Origin: Deltaproteobacteria bacterium
GTDB lineage: Bacteria > Desulfobacterota > SM23-61
NCBI GenBank assembly: GCA_016875165.1
Contig: VGSF01000025.1
Coordinates: 1-52,352 of the forward strand
Reading direction: 5' to 3'
DNA: 52,352 nt
Each line of letters begins with the position of its first letter. Positions within the stretch are counted from its first letter, which is position 1. The notes beneath the pieces were generated by a model that was not told the origin of the DNA, searched no databases, and was given only the letters and a program-made list of their open reading frames with translations. A program made the translations under genes and the position numbers. Positions 1 to 8,431 of the stretch are shown piece by piece.

Positions 1-527
1 ATGCGGTAATTGTTCTGGGAGGGATCATTGCGGCCCTTGCCGGAGTCACTCAGGTCATCACCAAGAGCACCCATGAGGCTGAGGGCATTCCCACGAAAGA
101 AGCCAACGCCGAAGGCGTGAAAGCAACCCGTATGGCCATTCATTTGATGCGCTCAAACCGTCTTCCGGAAACTCCGGAAGTTCTGGAGGAAAAAAAGATA
201 ATCATTCAGGAGGCCCGCTCCATCCTGGACAAATCTCTCGAAATGGGCGATGGCGACCCGGTTTTGGGCGCAATCCGGAGCCTTCAGGCCGGGATTCTGG
301 ACATTCCCTGGGCGCCCAACCGGCATGTGGCCTCCAAAGTGATTCCTGTCCGCGATGCCTCCGGAGCGGTACGCTACCTCGAACATGCCAGCCTTCCATT
401 TACCCCCGAAATCCTTGAATATCATCGGGAGAAGATCAGGGAACGGGAACGCCGGGGAGGGCAAAAAGTGGATTACGAAGCGGCGATTTATGACATCACT
501 GAGGTCAGCAAAATGCTGGAGGGATAA
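1..527 (+). CDS. Methylaspartate (glutamate) mutase epsilon-like subunit, C-terminal part (5' truncated)
   Basis: The frame is open from the window edge (first whole codon at base 3) and gives 174 residues before the stop. The visible stretch matches the C-terminal end of the large epsilon subunit of coenzyme-B12-dependent glutamate mutase: an ITKSTHEAEGIPTKEAN segment, then GDGDPVLGAIRS, then IPWAPNRHVASKVIP, ending in a DITEVSKMLEG tail. In the family this subunit forms the TIM barrel that, with the small B12-binding sigma subunit, converts glutamate to 3-methylaspartate. The sigma subunit and the N-terminal part lie outside the window. An internal ATG at 117 is in frame but is not the start, because the homology runs upstream of it. 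The next gene begins 13 bp after the stop with a strong SD, so the two are probably co-transcribed. Substrate specificity cannot be read from this fragment. Confidence 0.8.
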   Translation, partial: AVIVLGGIIAALAGVTQVITKSTHEAEGIPTKEANAEGVKATRMAIHLMRSNRLPETPEVLEEKKIIIQEARSILDKSLEMGDGDPVLGAIRSLQAGILDIPWAPNRHVASKVIPVRDASGAVRYLEHASLPFTPEILEYHREKIRERERRGGQKVDYEAAIYDITEVSKMLEG

Positions 528-540
528 AGGAGGTTTCCAA

Positions 541-1614
541 ATGGTCATCGAAAAAGTCTGTCTTTACCGGCTGAAAGTCCCCCTGAAACAGCCCTATAAA
601 ATTGCCAGCGCTGAAATGAAAGCCTTCGACTGCACCATCGTAGTTCTGCATTCCGCTGGACGGGAAGGAATCGGCGAGGCCATGTCCGGTGTCGAGGGCT
701 ATTTCTGGGAAAAGCCGGATGAGGTCTGGCAATTCGCTCAGGAGAAAGGGAAAGACCTGGTCGGGTCCACGCTCTCCCGGGCCCGCGAATCCATGGCCCC
801 CTTCAAAACGAACCAACCCTGTGCCACAACCCCGGTTTTATCGGCCGTCGAGGTTTTATCGCGGAGCCCGGCCCTGAAGCCCCCGTCTAAGGAAACTGCT
901 GTGCCCATGGTGGGAATCCTTCAGGCGGTTGACCCAGAAGGGATTGAGCGGGAGATAAAAAATTTCCTTTCCACTGGATACGACACCCTCAAAGTGAAAG
1001 TAGGTTTTGACCCGGATCGGGACATCGAACTGGTAAGAATCACCCAGGAAGTTCTTCAGGGTAAAGCTCTGATCCGGGTGGATGCCAACCAGGGGTATAC
1101 CCTTCCCCAGGCGAAAAAATTCGTACAGAACGTCGATCCTCAAGGAATTGAATTCTTCGAGCAGCCCTTCCCGGAAAAGGAATGGGAAGCGATGGCTGAG
1201 CTGTCTAAAATTTCTCCCATTCCGCTGGGACTGGATGAATCTATCTATGGGATGGAATCGGTGAAAAAAGCCCGGCAATTAAAATGTGCCCGGTTCGTGA
1301 AGTTCAAATTGATGAAAATCGGTTCCGCGGAAGCTCTGGTTGAAAACATCGAAAAGTCAAGGGAATTCGGGTTTGAGGTCATTCTGGGAAACGGCGCGGC
1401 CGGGGAGATCAGCTGTTATCACGAAGCCCTCGTGGCCAGCAGGACAGCAACCCGGGCTGGCGAAATGAACGGGTTTCTGAAACAAAAGGAATCGATCTTA
1501 CGCCAAGCTTTTAAAACGGAAGGAGCAAAGATCATCCTGGAACCAGACTTTTCCCTGAAACTGGATGAGCAGAAAGTTGCCCAATATGCCATCGACCGAA
1601 TGATTTTTGGATAA
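541..1614 (+). CDS. Enolase-superfamily enzyme, muconate-cycloisomerase/epimerase-like
   Basis: A 357-residue protein starting at ATG 541, preceded by AAAGGAGG; an in-frame ATG at 355 lies inside the mutase gene and is not used. The enolase-superfamily active-site set is readable: the K-x-K acid/base pair at about residues 151/153 (LKVKVGF), metal ligands Asp181 (VDANQ), Glu207 (FFEQP) and Asp232 (LDES), and a second-strand lysine at about 254-256 (KFKLMK). This is the muconate-lactonizing-enzyme pattern, so the reaction is probably a racemisation, epimerisation, cycloisomerisation or dehydration through an enolate. It does not look like classical methylaspartate ammonia-lyase, which belongs to the same superfamily and would be the expected partner of glutamate mutase. 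Its position directly after the mutase gene suggests a linked pathway, but the substrate is unknown. Confidence 0.8.
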   Translation: MVIEKVCLYRLKVPLKQPYKIASAEMKAFDCTIVVLHSAGREGIGEAMSGVEGYFWEKPDEVWQFAQEKGKDLVGSTLSRARESMAPFKTNQPCATTPVLSAVEVLSRSPALKPPSKETAVPMVGILQAVDPEGIEREIKNFLSTGYDTLKVKVGFDPDRDIELVRITQEVLQGKALIRVDANQGYTLPQAKKFVQNVDPQGIEFFEQPFPEKEWEAMAELSKISPIPLGLDESIYGMESVKKARQLKCARFVKFKLMKIGSAEALVENIEKSREFGFEVILGNGAAGEISCYHEALVASRTATRAGEMNGFLKQKESILRQAFKTEGAKIILEPDFSLKLDEQKVAQYAIDRMIFG

Positions 1615-1840
1615 ACCCTTCAGCTCTTTGCGCAATTTTTTGCATGCCCCTCCCTTCCGAATCAGCGGCCATGACTCTCCAGGAAGAGCGGGATTTGGGT
1701 GAAAAAATCTTCCCTGACCCATTTTCAAAAAGCTATATCTTATTTTACCGAACAGGCGGCTGAACGCTGGGCAATCCAAAAGAAAATCCAGGACCTTACA
1801 CCTAAGAAAAAAGAACTCCGATAGATTGTAACAATTTGGC

Positions 1841-1966
1841 CCGGAGATTCTCGAATATAACCGGGAGAAGATTGGACAAAGGGAACGACAGGATAAGCGG
1901 AAAGTGGATTATCAGGCGGCCATCTTCGATATTACCGAAGTTAGTAAGATGTTAGAAAGGGCATAA
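1841..1966 (+). pseudogene. Fossil second copy of the mutase epsilon-subunit 3' end
   Basis: Forty-one codons plus stop encode PEILEYNREKIGQRERQ followed by KVDYQAAIFDITEVSKML, closely matching the last 40 residues of the mutase gene at 1-527 (PEILEYHREKIRERERR, then KVDYEAAIYDITEVSKMLEG). Nothing upstream in this frame matches the rest of the gene, and a stop lies just before it. It is therefore a remnant of a duplicated or deleted copy rather than a working gene. Because it lies just downstream of the enolase-family gene, the history may have been a tandem duplication followed by deletion. Confidence 0.7.
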
Positions 1967-2039
1967 GCCCCTCACCCATTTCTCACCCCCGAGCATGGGG
2001 GGGCGGATAGTTTTGTTCCTCTGGTAGGAATCCCGCGCC

Positions 2040-2221
2040 GAGGTACCGGACACCTTAGACGGTGAAAGGCCCTGTTTTTATTGAATGCGGTTAGCAAATC
2101 TTATTAAGTGTAAGGGCAGGGGGTTGGGCGACAATGCCTGTGGTTGCTCGGTGCAACAATCGCGAGTTCTACTTCGCCGCACCGGAGGATTTTGCATAAA
2201 AGGTGTCCAGTACCGCTTCAA
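2040..2221. repeat. Dispersed repeat family A, copy 1 (inverted ends GGTACCGGACACCTT)
   Basis: The left end reads GAGGTACCGGACACCTTA. The right end reads AAAAGGTGTCCAGTACCGC, its near-perfect reverse complement. The first 140 or so bases recur almost unchanged at 10199 onwards. Between the ends there is no convincing ORF. The layout resembles a non-autonomous element or a REP-like repeat. It ends about 20 bp from the stop of the MFS gene on the minus strand. Confidence 0.7.
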
Positions 2222-2243
2222 ATAACTCGCCCGAGCGAATTCT

Positions 2244-3455
2244 TTATGATTCTTCTTCTTTAACAAAATAAAGACAAAACAAACCTATCAAGGCCAGCGC
2301 AGCCCAGAAAATAAAGGGTAAGGCCAGATTAAAACCCGCCAGGCTGTTGCCAAGGGGTGGGGACACCAGGCTCCCCAGACGAGAAAAGAGCAGCACCATT
2401 CCTATGGCCGTGCCCCCATACTTTGGGCCAACCCTTTCGAGCTCGAGGACCAACGTCATCAAAACCCCCATAAAACCATCGCGGACAACGCCCGCGATAA
2501 TGACTGCCGCCCAAACAAAATTCCCGCCCGACAGGGAAAGCAAGGCGACACCGGCAGAGGTCGTCACCGCTCCTACCATCAGTAGGCCCTTGCGTGAACC
2601 CAGCCTGTCAGATAGCATAACCATCGGGATGGTGGCCGCCAAGCTGACCCCGTGAAACGTTGCCATAGCGGTATCGGCAAAGGTTTCCGGCCAGCCGATC
2701 CGGCGCAAATAAAGGGGCAGATAGCCCAGCGTCCCCTGGATACAGCCGCCGATCCCGAGCATCGTCAAGCCGAGCAACCATACGTTCCGGATTCGGGCCA
2801 CGTAGGGAAGCCCATCTTTAAGCGGCACTTTTTCCTCTCTCGATGGCGTTCTTTCCGATGCCGGCGCCTCACGGGTAAAGGACCAGAAAACGCCGACAAC
2901 AACAGAAAGCGCACCGTATAGAAACAAGACCTGCCGCCAGCCCCCCAGCCAGGGGGATAAAACCGTAGCGCTCAGCAGGGAGCCCAATAAAAACCCCAGG
3001 GCCATCCCTGCGGAGACAATGCCGTTGGCCAGCCCCAGGTGTCGTCCCGAAAACCAGACGCCGCAGGTCTTGTGCACATTCATCGGAATGGCCGGCGGCA
3101 CCAGACCGTAGAGGAAAGCCGTGGCCGCCAAGGTCACAAAGTCGCCCGATAATCCCCTGAGCGCGCCGGTAATGCCGGACAGAAAACAACATACCGCGAG
3201 TGTCCATTTGGCGCCGAACCGGTCCCCCAAAGCGCCGCCGATGAGACTGGTTACGATGCCGGTCAGAAAACCGAGACCCCAGATCCACCCCATCTGAATC
3301 AGGTTTAAATCCAGTTCCTTTGACATTTCATCGAAAAGGACCGGAATCGCCATCAGGGGAATGCCGACTACAATGGTATGCGTCAAAGCCGCCAGGGTCA
3401 GGATGTACCATTTATAGTTGGTGGCCAAGGGTATCGGACCGATGGATGTTTTCAT
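2244..3455 (-). CDS. Major facilitator superfamily (MFS) transporter
   Basis: A 403-residue, very hydrophobic inner-membrane protein with about twelve predicted transmembrane segments in two halves joined by a charged central loop (around residues 195-215, EAPASERTPSREEKVPL). The MFS motif-A signature appears after TM2 (GGALGDRFGAKWT) and again in the second half (LSDRLGSRKGLL). Length and topology are normal for a small-solute transporter of the family. The substrate cannot be read from the sequence. It is transcribed alone, opposite to the mutase/enolase genes. An organic-anion carrier is a reasonable guess given the surroundings, but only a guess. Confidence 0.85.
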   Translation of the reverse strand: MKTSIGPIPLATNYKWYILTLAALTHTIVVGIPLMAIPVLFDEMSKELDLNLIQMGWIWGLGFLTGIVTSLIGGALGDRFGAKWTLAVCCFLSGITGALRGLSGDFVTLAATAFLYGLVPPAIPMNVHKTCGVWFSGRHLGLANGIVSAGMALGFLLGSLLSATVLSPWLGGWRQVLFLYGALSVVVGVFWSFTREAPASERTPSREEKVPLKDGLPYVARIRNVWLLGLTMLGIGGCIQGTLGYLPLYLRRIGWPETFADTAMATFHGVSLAATIPMVMLSDRLGSRKGLLMVGAVTTSAGVALLSLSGGNFVWAAVIIAGVVRDGFMGVLMTLVLELERVGPKYGGTAIGMVLLFSRLGSLVSPPLGNSLAGFNLALPFIFWAALALIGLFCLYFVKEEES

Positions 3456-4041
3456 TTAAATACCCCACCCCCAAAAAAGGCAAAGGCCGCAGCTCGTTGG
3501 AATTGCGACCCTCCACTTCCGTCATCTTAACACAGCGGGTTGCAGACGGGCAAGAAATTGCTTGAATAAAGGGGACTTCAATACCCTTTCGACATGCGGC
3601 TCTTCCTCATGATGGGTTGCGCCGTCTAAGGGAGGAAATCCAGGGTAGCTTTTGATTTGACCTGTTCAAGGGTTTTTGCTATGATGCGGTAAATTCCGGA
3701 TTTCCCCTACAACCCCTTCCCTGGATTTTAAACCCAGGCCTTCCAAGAAATGGGGAATAAGAATGGGCGGTGATCCGTCAGCCCTCCAGGTTCAATGGCA
3801 CGCCAAGGCGCAAAGAGCGCCAAGGGATATTTTTAGACTTCTATTCCCCTTTCTCGATATCTTTTTGACCCCATCACACTCGATTAGGAAAACAATTACG
3901 GGATTTTCGCCGAGACCCCCTTTGCGTCCGTTGGGCCTGGGGGGGGAAAAATTATGAAGGAGATTGACGAAGTTTGACTTGAGAATCATGGATGGAGAGA
4001 AGATTGTCAATATGAAAGATCCGAACCCGGATTCCAGGGGG
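3456..4041. other. Gene-free stretch with degenerate repeats
   Basis: No convincing gene. It holds the upstream region of the MFS gene, an inverted repeat (AATCCAGGG near 3638 and CCCTGGATT near 3720), and a degenerate GCCAAGGCGCAAAGAGCGCC palindrome near 3804. Short open frames here have no family resemblance and no ribosome-binding site. Confidence 0.5.
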
Positions 4042-4110
4042 GTGGCCGGATTGCTCCGGAATAGGTGGCCGGAATCAATCGGAATCAGTGGCCGGAATGC
4101 GTCGGAATAC
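4042..4110 (+). repeat. 23-bp tandem repeat, three units, IS21-end-like
   Basis: Three head-to-tail units start at 4042, 4065 and 4088. Each begins GTGGCCGGA, has a CGGAAT block near its end, and varies in between. Multiple spaced repeats of about 20 bp are known at the ends of IS21-family elements, where they bind the transposase. No istA or istB gene is present, so this would be a solo end. A regulatory array for the ORF6N gene 40 bp downstream is the alternative. Confidence 0.6.
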
Positions 4111-4149
4111 GCAGGAGGAACCGGGAGTCTTTAAAAAGTAGAGGGAGTG

Positions 4150-4725
4150 ATGGTGTATCAAAAGGGGAAAGCGGAGATCCAGAAAGACGAGATTGCTGTT
4201 AGCAGAATTGAACAGAAGATTTATCTGATCCGTGGCCAGAGGGTAATGTTGGATGTTGACCTTGCTGAACTTTATGGAGTGAAAACCAAAATTTTGAATA
4301 AAGCTGTCAAACGAAATTTAGATCGCTTTCCCGAAGATTTCATGTTTCAGCTTAATAATCAAGCAGTTGAACGTTTGAGGTTCCAAATTGGAACCTCAAA
4401 GACAGGGCGTGGTGGTACCCGCTATTTACCCTATGCCTTTACCGAGCAGGGCGTTGCAATGCTGTCCGGCGTCTTGACCAGCCCAAGGGCGATAAAGGTT
4501 AATGTTGAAATCATGAGGGCTTTTGTCAGGTTGCGTTACTTACTGGCGTCGCACAAAGAGCTCGCTCGCAAATTGGAAGAATTGGAGCGACATCTCAAAG
4601 TTCATGATAAGCACATACAGGCGATTTTTAGCGCCATCCGCCAACTGATGGCCGCGCCGGAAAAGCAGCCAAAGAAGATCGGCTTTCACATACGCGAAAA
4701 GCGAGCATCGTATGGCAGTAAATAG
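4150..4725 (+). CDS. ORF6N domain DNA-binding protein
   Basis: A 191-residue soluble protein. Residues about 15-100 match the ORF6N domain: YLIRGQRVMLDVDLAELYGV, then KRNLDRFPEDFMFQL, then the RYLPYAFTEQGVAMLSGVL core that typifies the family. The tail (residues 125-165) is a charged helical, probably coiled-coil, segment. ORF6N and the related KilA-N and Bro domains are common in phage antirepressors and in mobile elements. GTG 4147 directly before the ATG is an alternative start. The gene stands alone between a possible IS21-type end and AmrS, which suggests a relic of a mobile element or prophage. Confidence 0.8.
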   Translation: MVYQKGKAEIQKDEIAVSRIEQKIYLIRGQRVMLDVDLAELYGVKTKILNKAVKRNLDRFPEDFMFQLNNQAVERLRFQIGTSKTGRGGTRYLPYAFTEQGVAMLSGVLTSPRAIKVNVEIMRAFVRLRYLLASHKELARKLEELERHLKVHDKHIQAIFSAIRQLMAAPEKQPKKIGFHIREKRASYGSK

Positions 4726-4848
4726 ATTTTCTCAGTTCTCAGGACTCAGCACTCAGCACGGCTTTATGATTTTATTCCTCGAGCCTGGCGGTTTTCAAAT
4801 GTTTGTCAATAGTACAGGTTTGACCCTGGAGCTCCATTTGGGGGAATT

Positions 4849-5865
4849 ATGCACCCTGCCTGTTCTTACAAGCTTTTGGACGATCATAGCGTTCAATGCC
4901 ATTTGTGCCAGCGGCGGTGCCAAATCGCACCCGGCAAGAGCGGTTACTGCCGTACGCGGAAGAACCTGGACGGCAAGCTTTTCTCCCTTATATACGGCCG
5001 GGTCTCCTCCATGAGAATATCACCGATTGAAATCAAGCCCCTTTTTCATTTTTTTCCGGGCAGTCAGTGGCTATCGATGGGGAGCCTCGGCTGCAACTTC
5101 CTCTGTCCCGGATGCCAGAACTGGGAGATTGCCCATGCTGACGTGGAAAAAGAGCTGCCCCCTTTGCGGTTTATTCCTCCGGAGGATGCTGTCCAGCTTG
5201 CACGGGAAGACCGCTGTAAAGGGATTTCCTGGACATACAACGAGCCGACACTGTGGTTCGAGTATACTTTGGATTCGGCACGGATGGCTCGTGAGGCCGG
5301 GCTTCTCACCAACTATGTGACCAACGCTTATATAACGGGCGAGGCGCTTGACCTCATCGGTCCCCATCTAAATGCCCTGCGGGCGGACCTGAAAGGGTTT
5401 TCGGACGAAACCTACAAACGTATCGCCAATATTAATGGATTCGATGGGATCCTGAAAATTTTAGACCGCGCCAGGCATTACTGGGGCATGCATGTGGAGA
5501 TTGTTACCAACCTCATACCGGGAATTAACGACCAAAACACAGAGTTAAAAAAGATGGCAAGATGGATCTGTGATTACCTGGGCTCAGAGACACCCTGGCA
5601 TGTGACCAGGTTTTTACCCCGCTTCAGGCTAGCTCAACTCAGTCCCACCTCAATAGACAAATTGGAAAAGGTCAGAGGGATCGGCCTCGAGGCTGGCCTA
5701 AAATATGTCTATCTCGGTAATGTCCCCGGACATCCTGCCGAGAACACTCACTGCCCGGCATGCGGCAAGCTTCTCATAGAACGGGTGAATTACCAGGTTG
5801 TCCAGTATCATTTAAGCGGAACCGGCTGCGGTTATTGCGGTTACTTTATAGCGGGCTATTTTTAA
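4849..5865 (+). CDS. amrS: AmmeMemoRadiSam-system radical SAM enzyme (AmrS-like)
   Basis: A 338-residue radical-SAM enzyme related to pyruvate-formate-lyase-activating proteins. The N-terminus carries a Cys cluster (CHLCQRRCQIAPGKSGYC, about residues 17-34). The radical-SAM motif C-x3-C-x2-C is in LGCNFLCPGCQNWE at about residues 81-94. The C-terminal zinc-ribbon-like pairs CPACG and CGYCG (about 300-333) are typical of this group. In many genomes it is encoded with AMMECR1 (amrA) and Memo (amrB) homologues, whose joint job is unknown; neither is in this window. Start ATG 4849 follows GGGGGAA. Confidence 0.85.
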   Translation: MHPACSYKLLDDHSVQCHLCQRRCQIAPGKSGYCRTRKNLDGKLFSLIYGRVSSMRISPIEIKPLFHFFPGSQWLSMGSLGCNFLCPGCQNWEIAHADVEKELPPLRFIPPEDAVQLAREDRCKGISWTYNEPTLWFEYTLDSARMAREAGLLTNYVTNAYITGEALDLIGPHLNALRADLKGFSDETYKRIANINGFDGILKILDRARHYWGMHVEIVTNLIPGINDQNTELKKMARWICDYLGSETPWHVTRFLPRFRLAQLSPTSIDKLEKVRGIGLEAGLKYVYLGNVPGHPAENTHCPACGKLLIERVNYQVVQYHLSGTGCGYCGYFIAGYF

Positions 5866-5870
5866 ATTTT

Positions 5871-5975
5871 ATGCCCAAGCTCGAAGAAAACTATTTCTAT
5901 AACTTCGAAATTGTCCGCCGGGCGGTTTCTGGGAGTGAGGATGATATGAACCAGGATGGCGACTCCTTCTACTGA
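5871..5975 (+). CDS. Possible small hypothetical protein (34 aa)
   Basis: An ATG five bases after the AmrS stop opens a 34-residue acidic frame (MPKLEENYFYNFEIVRRAVS at its start). There is no clear ribosome-binding site, only an A/T-rich run, and no family resemblance. It could be read through coupling to AmrS or simply be chance. Confidence 0.2.
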   Translation: MPKLEENYFYNFEIVRRAVSGSEDDMNQDGDSFY

Positions 5976-5995
5976 TGTGTCTTTAAAAACAAAAA

Positions 5996-6026
5996 CGGGG
6001 AATCAGGTTGATTTCCTGACTCCCCG
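5996..6026. terminator. Hairpin, rho-independent terminator-like on the minus strand
   Basis: CGGGGAATCAGG and CCTGACTCCCCG form a 12-bp stem with one G-T pair around a 7-nt loop. Read on the minus strand the stem is followed by a T-rich run (GTTTTTGTTTTT). On the plus strand there is no U-run, so it would stop plus-strand transcripts only weakly. Confidence 0.4.
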
Positions 6027-6224
6027 TAATCATGAAGCCACTCCAGCTTCAAATGGTGCCGAAGGCGGGAGTAGTCCGGTGAAGAAAAACTGAATAAAAT
6101 CAAATACCGGGAGTTTCAAAGTTGCAGGGATTTCACCTTCCCCCGCAACCCCCCCCGCAACCAAATTCCACGTTTTGCAAAGGTCCATGAATCTCCAACA
6201 GGAAGGACCGTGAGGGAAGAAAAC

Positions 6225-6698
6225 ATGACAAAAGCTTTCAAACTCACCAAAAAGCATGTCAATTTTCTGCGGTTCATTTACCTGGGGATTCCTCAGGCCG
6301 AAGCTTTCATCGAAGCCGGTTTTCGTGCTAAATCATACAAGTCGGCCAGCTCGGGGTCAAGTACGCTCTTGGAAAAATTGAGAAGGCTGCCCGAGGGGAA
6401 GGAACTTTTTAAGACTTTCAACCCGCTCGATGACGTTGCCCAGGATATCGCGACCCTCCGTAAGAATAAGGATCCGAGAATTAGCCTTGATGCTAACAAG
6501 GAAGCGGCTAAGATTCATGGCCTTGTTAAAGATGAGATCCCCCAGAGCTTTGGCTTTCAGGTGAACATCATTGGCCGGCTGCCGGACGAGGCAGGACCCG
6601 CACAAGTAGGACCCGCGCAAGAACCCCAATCCCTCCTGGTGAAGACCCCACCCCCGCAGATCGGCGCGCCAAAGAAACCGGTAGGCTTGTCCAAATAG
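6225..6698 (+). CDS. Phage terminase small-subunit-like protein (relic)
   Basis: A 157-residue protein from ATG 6225, preceded by GAGGGAAG; GTG 6210 is an alternative. The N-terminus (LTKKHVNFLRFIYLGIPQAE, then AFIEAGFRAKSYKSASSG) has the helix-turn-helix layout of terminase small subunits, where 'x-K-x-x-F-x-x-x-Y-L' is followed by 'A-x-x-A-G-F/Y'. Residues 95-157 are Pro/Gln rich and look disordered. No large terminase, portal or capsid gene follows, so this is an isolated remnant or a repurposed DNA-binding protein. Confidence 0.5.
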   Translation: MTKAFKLTKKHVNFLRFIYLGIPQAEAFIEAGFRAKSYKSASSGSSTLLEKLRRLPEGKELFKTFNPLDDVAQDIATLRKNKDPRISLDANKEAAKIHGLVKDEIPQSFGFQVNIIGRLPDEAGPAQVGPAQEPQSLLVKTPPPQIGAPKKPVGLSK

Positions 6699-7497
6699 CT
6701 CCAGTCCTGGAACCACCATTCCCCCTAAGAGGAAGTCAAGGCAGAGCCGCAGAAAAAGGCCTCAGGAAAGGCGATCCCTCCGGAGGCCATAGGAGGACAA
6801 GGGGAAGAATCTGTTTGCCATGCCGCTGCCAAAGCCACGAAGACGGCCCGGGAAGAAAAAGCAGCATCCGAGGCTCTTTTCTTTATCAGCGATCCGAAGA
6901 AGCAGAGCGATCGCCTCTCCTTCACATCTCCCTCCGGGGCCTGCGGGTCATTTCCGGAGATTCGATTCCGGGCATCAAGGGAGGGATCGAGGAATTTTCC
7001 GAAAGGGTAAGGGAAGACCCCGGAGATCCGGCCGCAGCGCGCCTTCCTCTTCCTCCGTTTTCTCCAGACCCCCGCCCCCCCTCTTTGAAAAATCGAATCC
7101 CCGGGATTACCACCTCTACCCCCTGGTGAGAAGGTGGGGGTGGTTCCGTACAAAATTCAAAAATTGCCTTGTCAATTCCTGCTTGACATTTCCGGCCAGT
7201 TTGGTAAATTCTTCTCGTAAATCGGCGCCCTCAGCCTTTATCTGTCAAGGAAAAACATTAGCCATACTCTCCGAAGAAACCTATGGCGAAAATTCTTGGA
7301 AAGAGTAAAATTTAGATGAATGGCCGGGGGCCTTGATGGGCTTGAAAGGGAAAGGTACATGTTAGGGAATCCACCACCCCATCGGGCACTGGCTTGATTA
7401 AGTTTTTTATTGACGCTTTCTCTCCACATGCTAAATTATTCGAACCTCTTAACGATCTTTCGAATTAAAGTTTTTTGATTTTTTGCCGTAAAGCCTA
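6699..7497. other. Gene-free stretch upstream of the TAC operon
   Basis: No supported gene. An open frame at about 6728-7009 (VKAEPQKKASGKA at its start, a FFISDPKKQSDR segment later) has no start codon and a low-complexity composition; it may be the decayed continuation of the terminase-like gene. A TTGACA at 7183 with TAAATT 16 bp downstream is a possible promoter with nothing obvious to drive. The last 100 bp are A/T rich. Confidence 0.4.
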
Positions 7498-7507
7498 TTG
7501 ACAGGAT

Positions 7508-7523
7508 TTAACCTATAGGTTAA
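7508..7523. promoter_or_regulatory. 16-bp perfect palindrome, likely autoregulatory operator of the TAC operon
   Basis: TTAACCTATAGGTTAA is a perfect palindrome ending one base before the ATG of the toxin gene. A TTGACA lies at 7498-7503, so the palindrome would sit under RNA polymerase. XRE-type antitoxins (HigA) typically bind such palindromes to repress their own operon. The binding is inferred, not shown. Confidence 0.7.
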
Positions 7524-7524
7524 C

Positions 7525-7956
7525 ATGGTTTTATTCGAAATTGTCAATTGCAGAGATAACGTCTTTAAGGTCTATGCGGTTGGCTCATCCCCTACCCGAT
7601 GTGATTTACTCGATTTCTTGAATGAGTTAGAATCGAACTACCAAACGAATCGGGATGGCCTCTATGCCCTCTTTGATCAAACAGCGGAAAAAGGTATCGA
7701 CTTGATAAAACATAAGAGTGTTCCTCTCCGGAAGGGAATATTTAGGGTTAGCGAAGGAGATTTGCGAGTTTTTTGGTTTTATGATCAAGAGAAAATCATT
7801 ATCTGCACGCATGCGATTATAAAGAAAAAGCAGAAAACGGATAAAAGAGAATTGGATTATGCCATCGAAATGAAAGAACGCTATTTTCGCTCCAAGGGAA
7901 CAAAGATACCAATCATACCCTATGAGGATCAAGAAAATGAAAAAGAAAACATTTAA
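7525..7956 (+). CDS. HigB/RelE-type toxin (phage Gp49-like) of a TAC operon
   Basis: A 143-residue basic protein. The core matches the Gp49/HigB family of RelE-fold ribosome-dependent mRNA interferases: a central GIFRVSEGDLRVFWFYDQE strand pair, then IIICTHAIIKKKQKTDKREL, then a terminal helix with an A-x-E-x-x-x-R-Y pattern (AIEMKERYF). Slightly longer than many HigB toxins (about 100-120 aa), with a C-terminal extension. It is first in a three-gene operon, the usual order for higBA systems, and its end overlaps the antitoxin start. The palindrome at 7508 abuts its start codon. Confidence 0.8.
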   Translation: MVLFEIVNCRDNVFKVYAVGSSPTRCDLLDFLNELESNYQTNRDGLYALFDQTAEKGIDLIKHKSVPLRKGIFRVSEGDLRVFWFYDQEKIIICTHAIIKKKQKTDKRELDYAIEMKERYFRSKGTKIPIIPYEDQENEKENI

Positions 7957-8431
7957 AGAACTTTTCGAGGAATCGAGAAAAAGAGACGAATACTGGATCG
8001 CGTATGCGAAAATGGAATTTACTGAAAAGATTCGCCATCTACTGGAAGATAAGAGAGAAACAAAGGCTGGTTTAGCCAAAAAACTGGGGAAATCCCCTGC
8101 TTATATAACGAAGATTTTTAGAGGCGATGCGAATTTTACACTGGAGAGCATGGTTAAGTTGGTCAGGGCATTGGGCGGGAGACTTAAAATTGAGCCTGTG
8201 ATAGAAGTGAAAAAGCAGGTTAAGACAGAAATGAAATGGTTAAATATTTATGATAAGGGAGTGATCCCTTCCAAGGGGGTTATAGCTTATGTCCGCAGTG
8301 GAGCCGGGAAGAATTTGTTTGAATGGATAAATGCAAAAACTGTAAGTCCTATTCAAACTCAGGGTTTAGGCCAACTGTACCCCACTATTCCAAGGGAGGA
8401 GAAAATTGAGGGAAACTTCGTTACTGCTTGA
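7937..8431 (+). CDS. HigA/XRE-family antitoxin with long C-terminal extension (putative chaperone-addiction region)
   Basis: A 164-residue protein. Start ATG 7937 follows GAGGA with good spacing and overlaps the toxin gene by 20 bp; ATG 7922 is an alternative. The XRE helix-turn-helix lies at about residues 35-85 (KAGLAKKLGKSPAYITKIFR, then FTLESMVKLVRALGGRL). Beyond residue 95 there is an extra region of about 70 residues with aromatic and hydrophobic patches (MKWLNIYDKGV, KNLFEWINAKTV). Classical HigA antitoxins lack it. In TAC systems such as M. tuberculosis HigB1-HigA1-Rv1957, a C-terminal ChAD tail makes the antitoxin unstable unless a SecB-like chaperone binds it. The next gene encodes such a chaperone, so the tail probably plays that role here. 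Confidence 0.8.
   Translation: MKKKTFKELFEESRKRDEYWIAYAKMEFTEKIRHLLEDKRETKAGLAKKLGKSPAYITKIFRGDANFTLESMVKLVRALGGRLKIEPVIEVKKQVKTEMKWLNIYDKGVIPSKGVIAYVRSGAGKNLFEWINAKTVSPIQTQGLGQLYPTIPREEKIEGNFVTA

Noticed and set aside
1699..1824. A 41-codon GTG-started frame between the enolase-like gene and the mutase remnant
   Set aside because: Poorly spaced SD, lysine-rich sequence without family resemblance, and surrounded by decayed sequence.
6728..7009. An open frame with a helical, Lys/Ala-rich translation after the terminase-like gene
   Set aside because: No usable start codon and no recognisable domain; could be a decayed extension of the upstream gene but not supportable as a gene.
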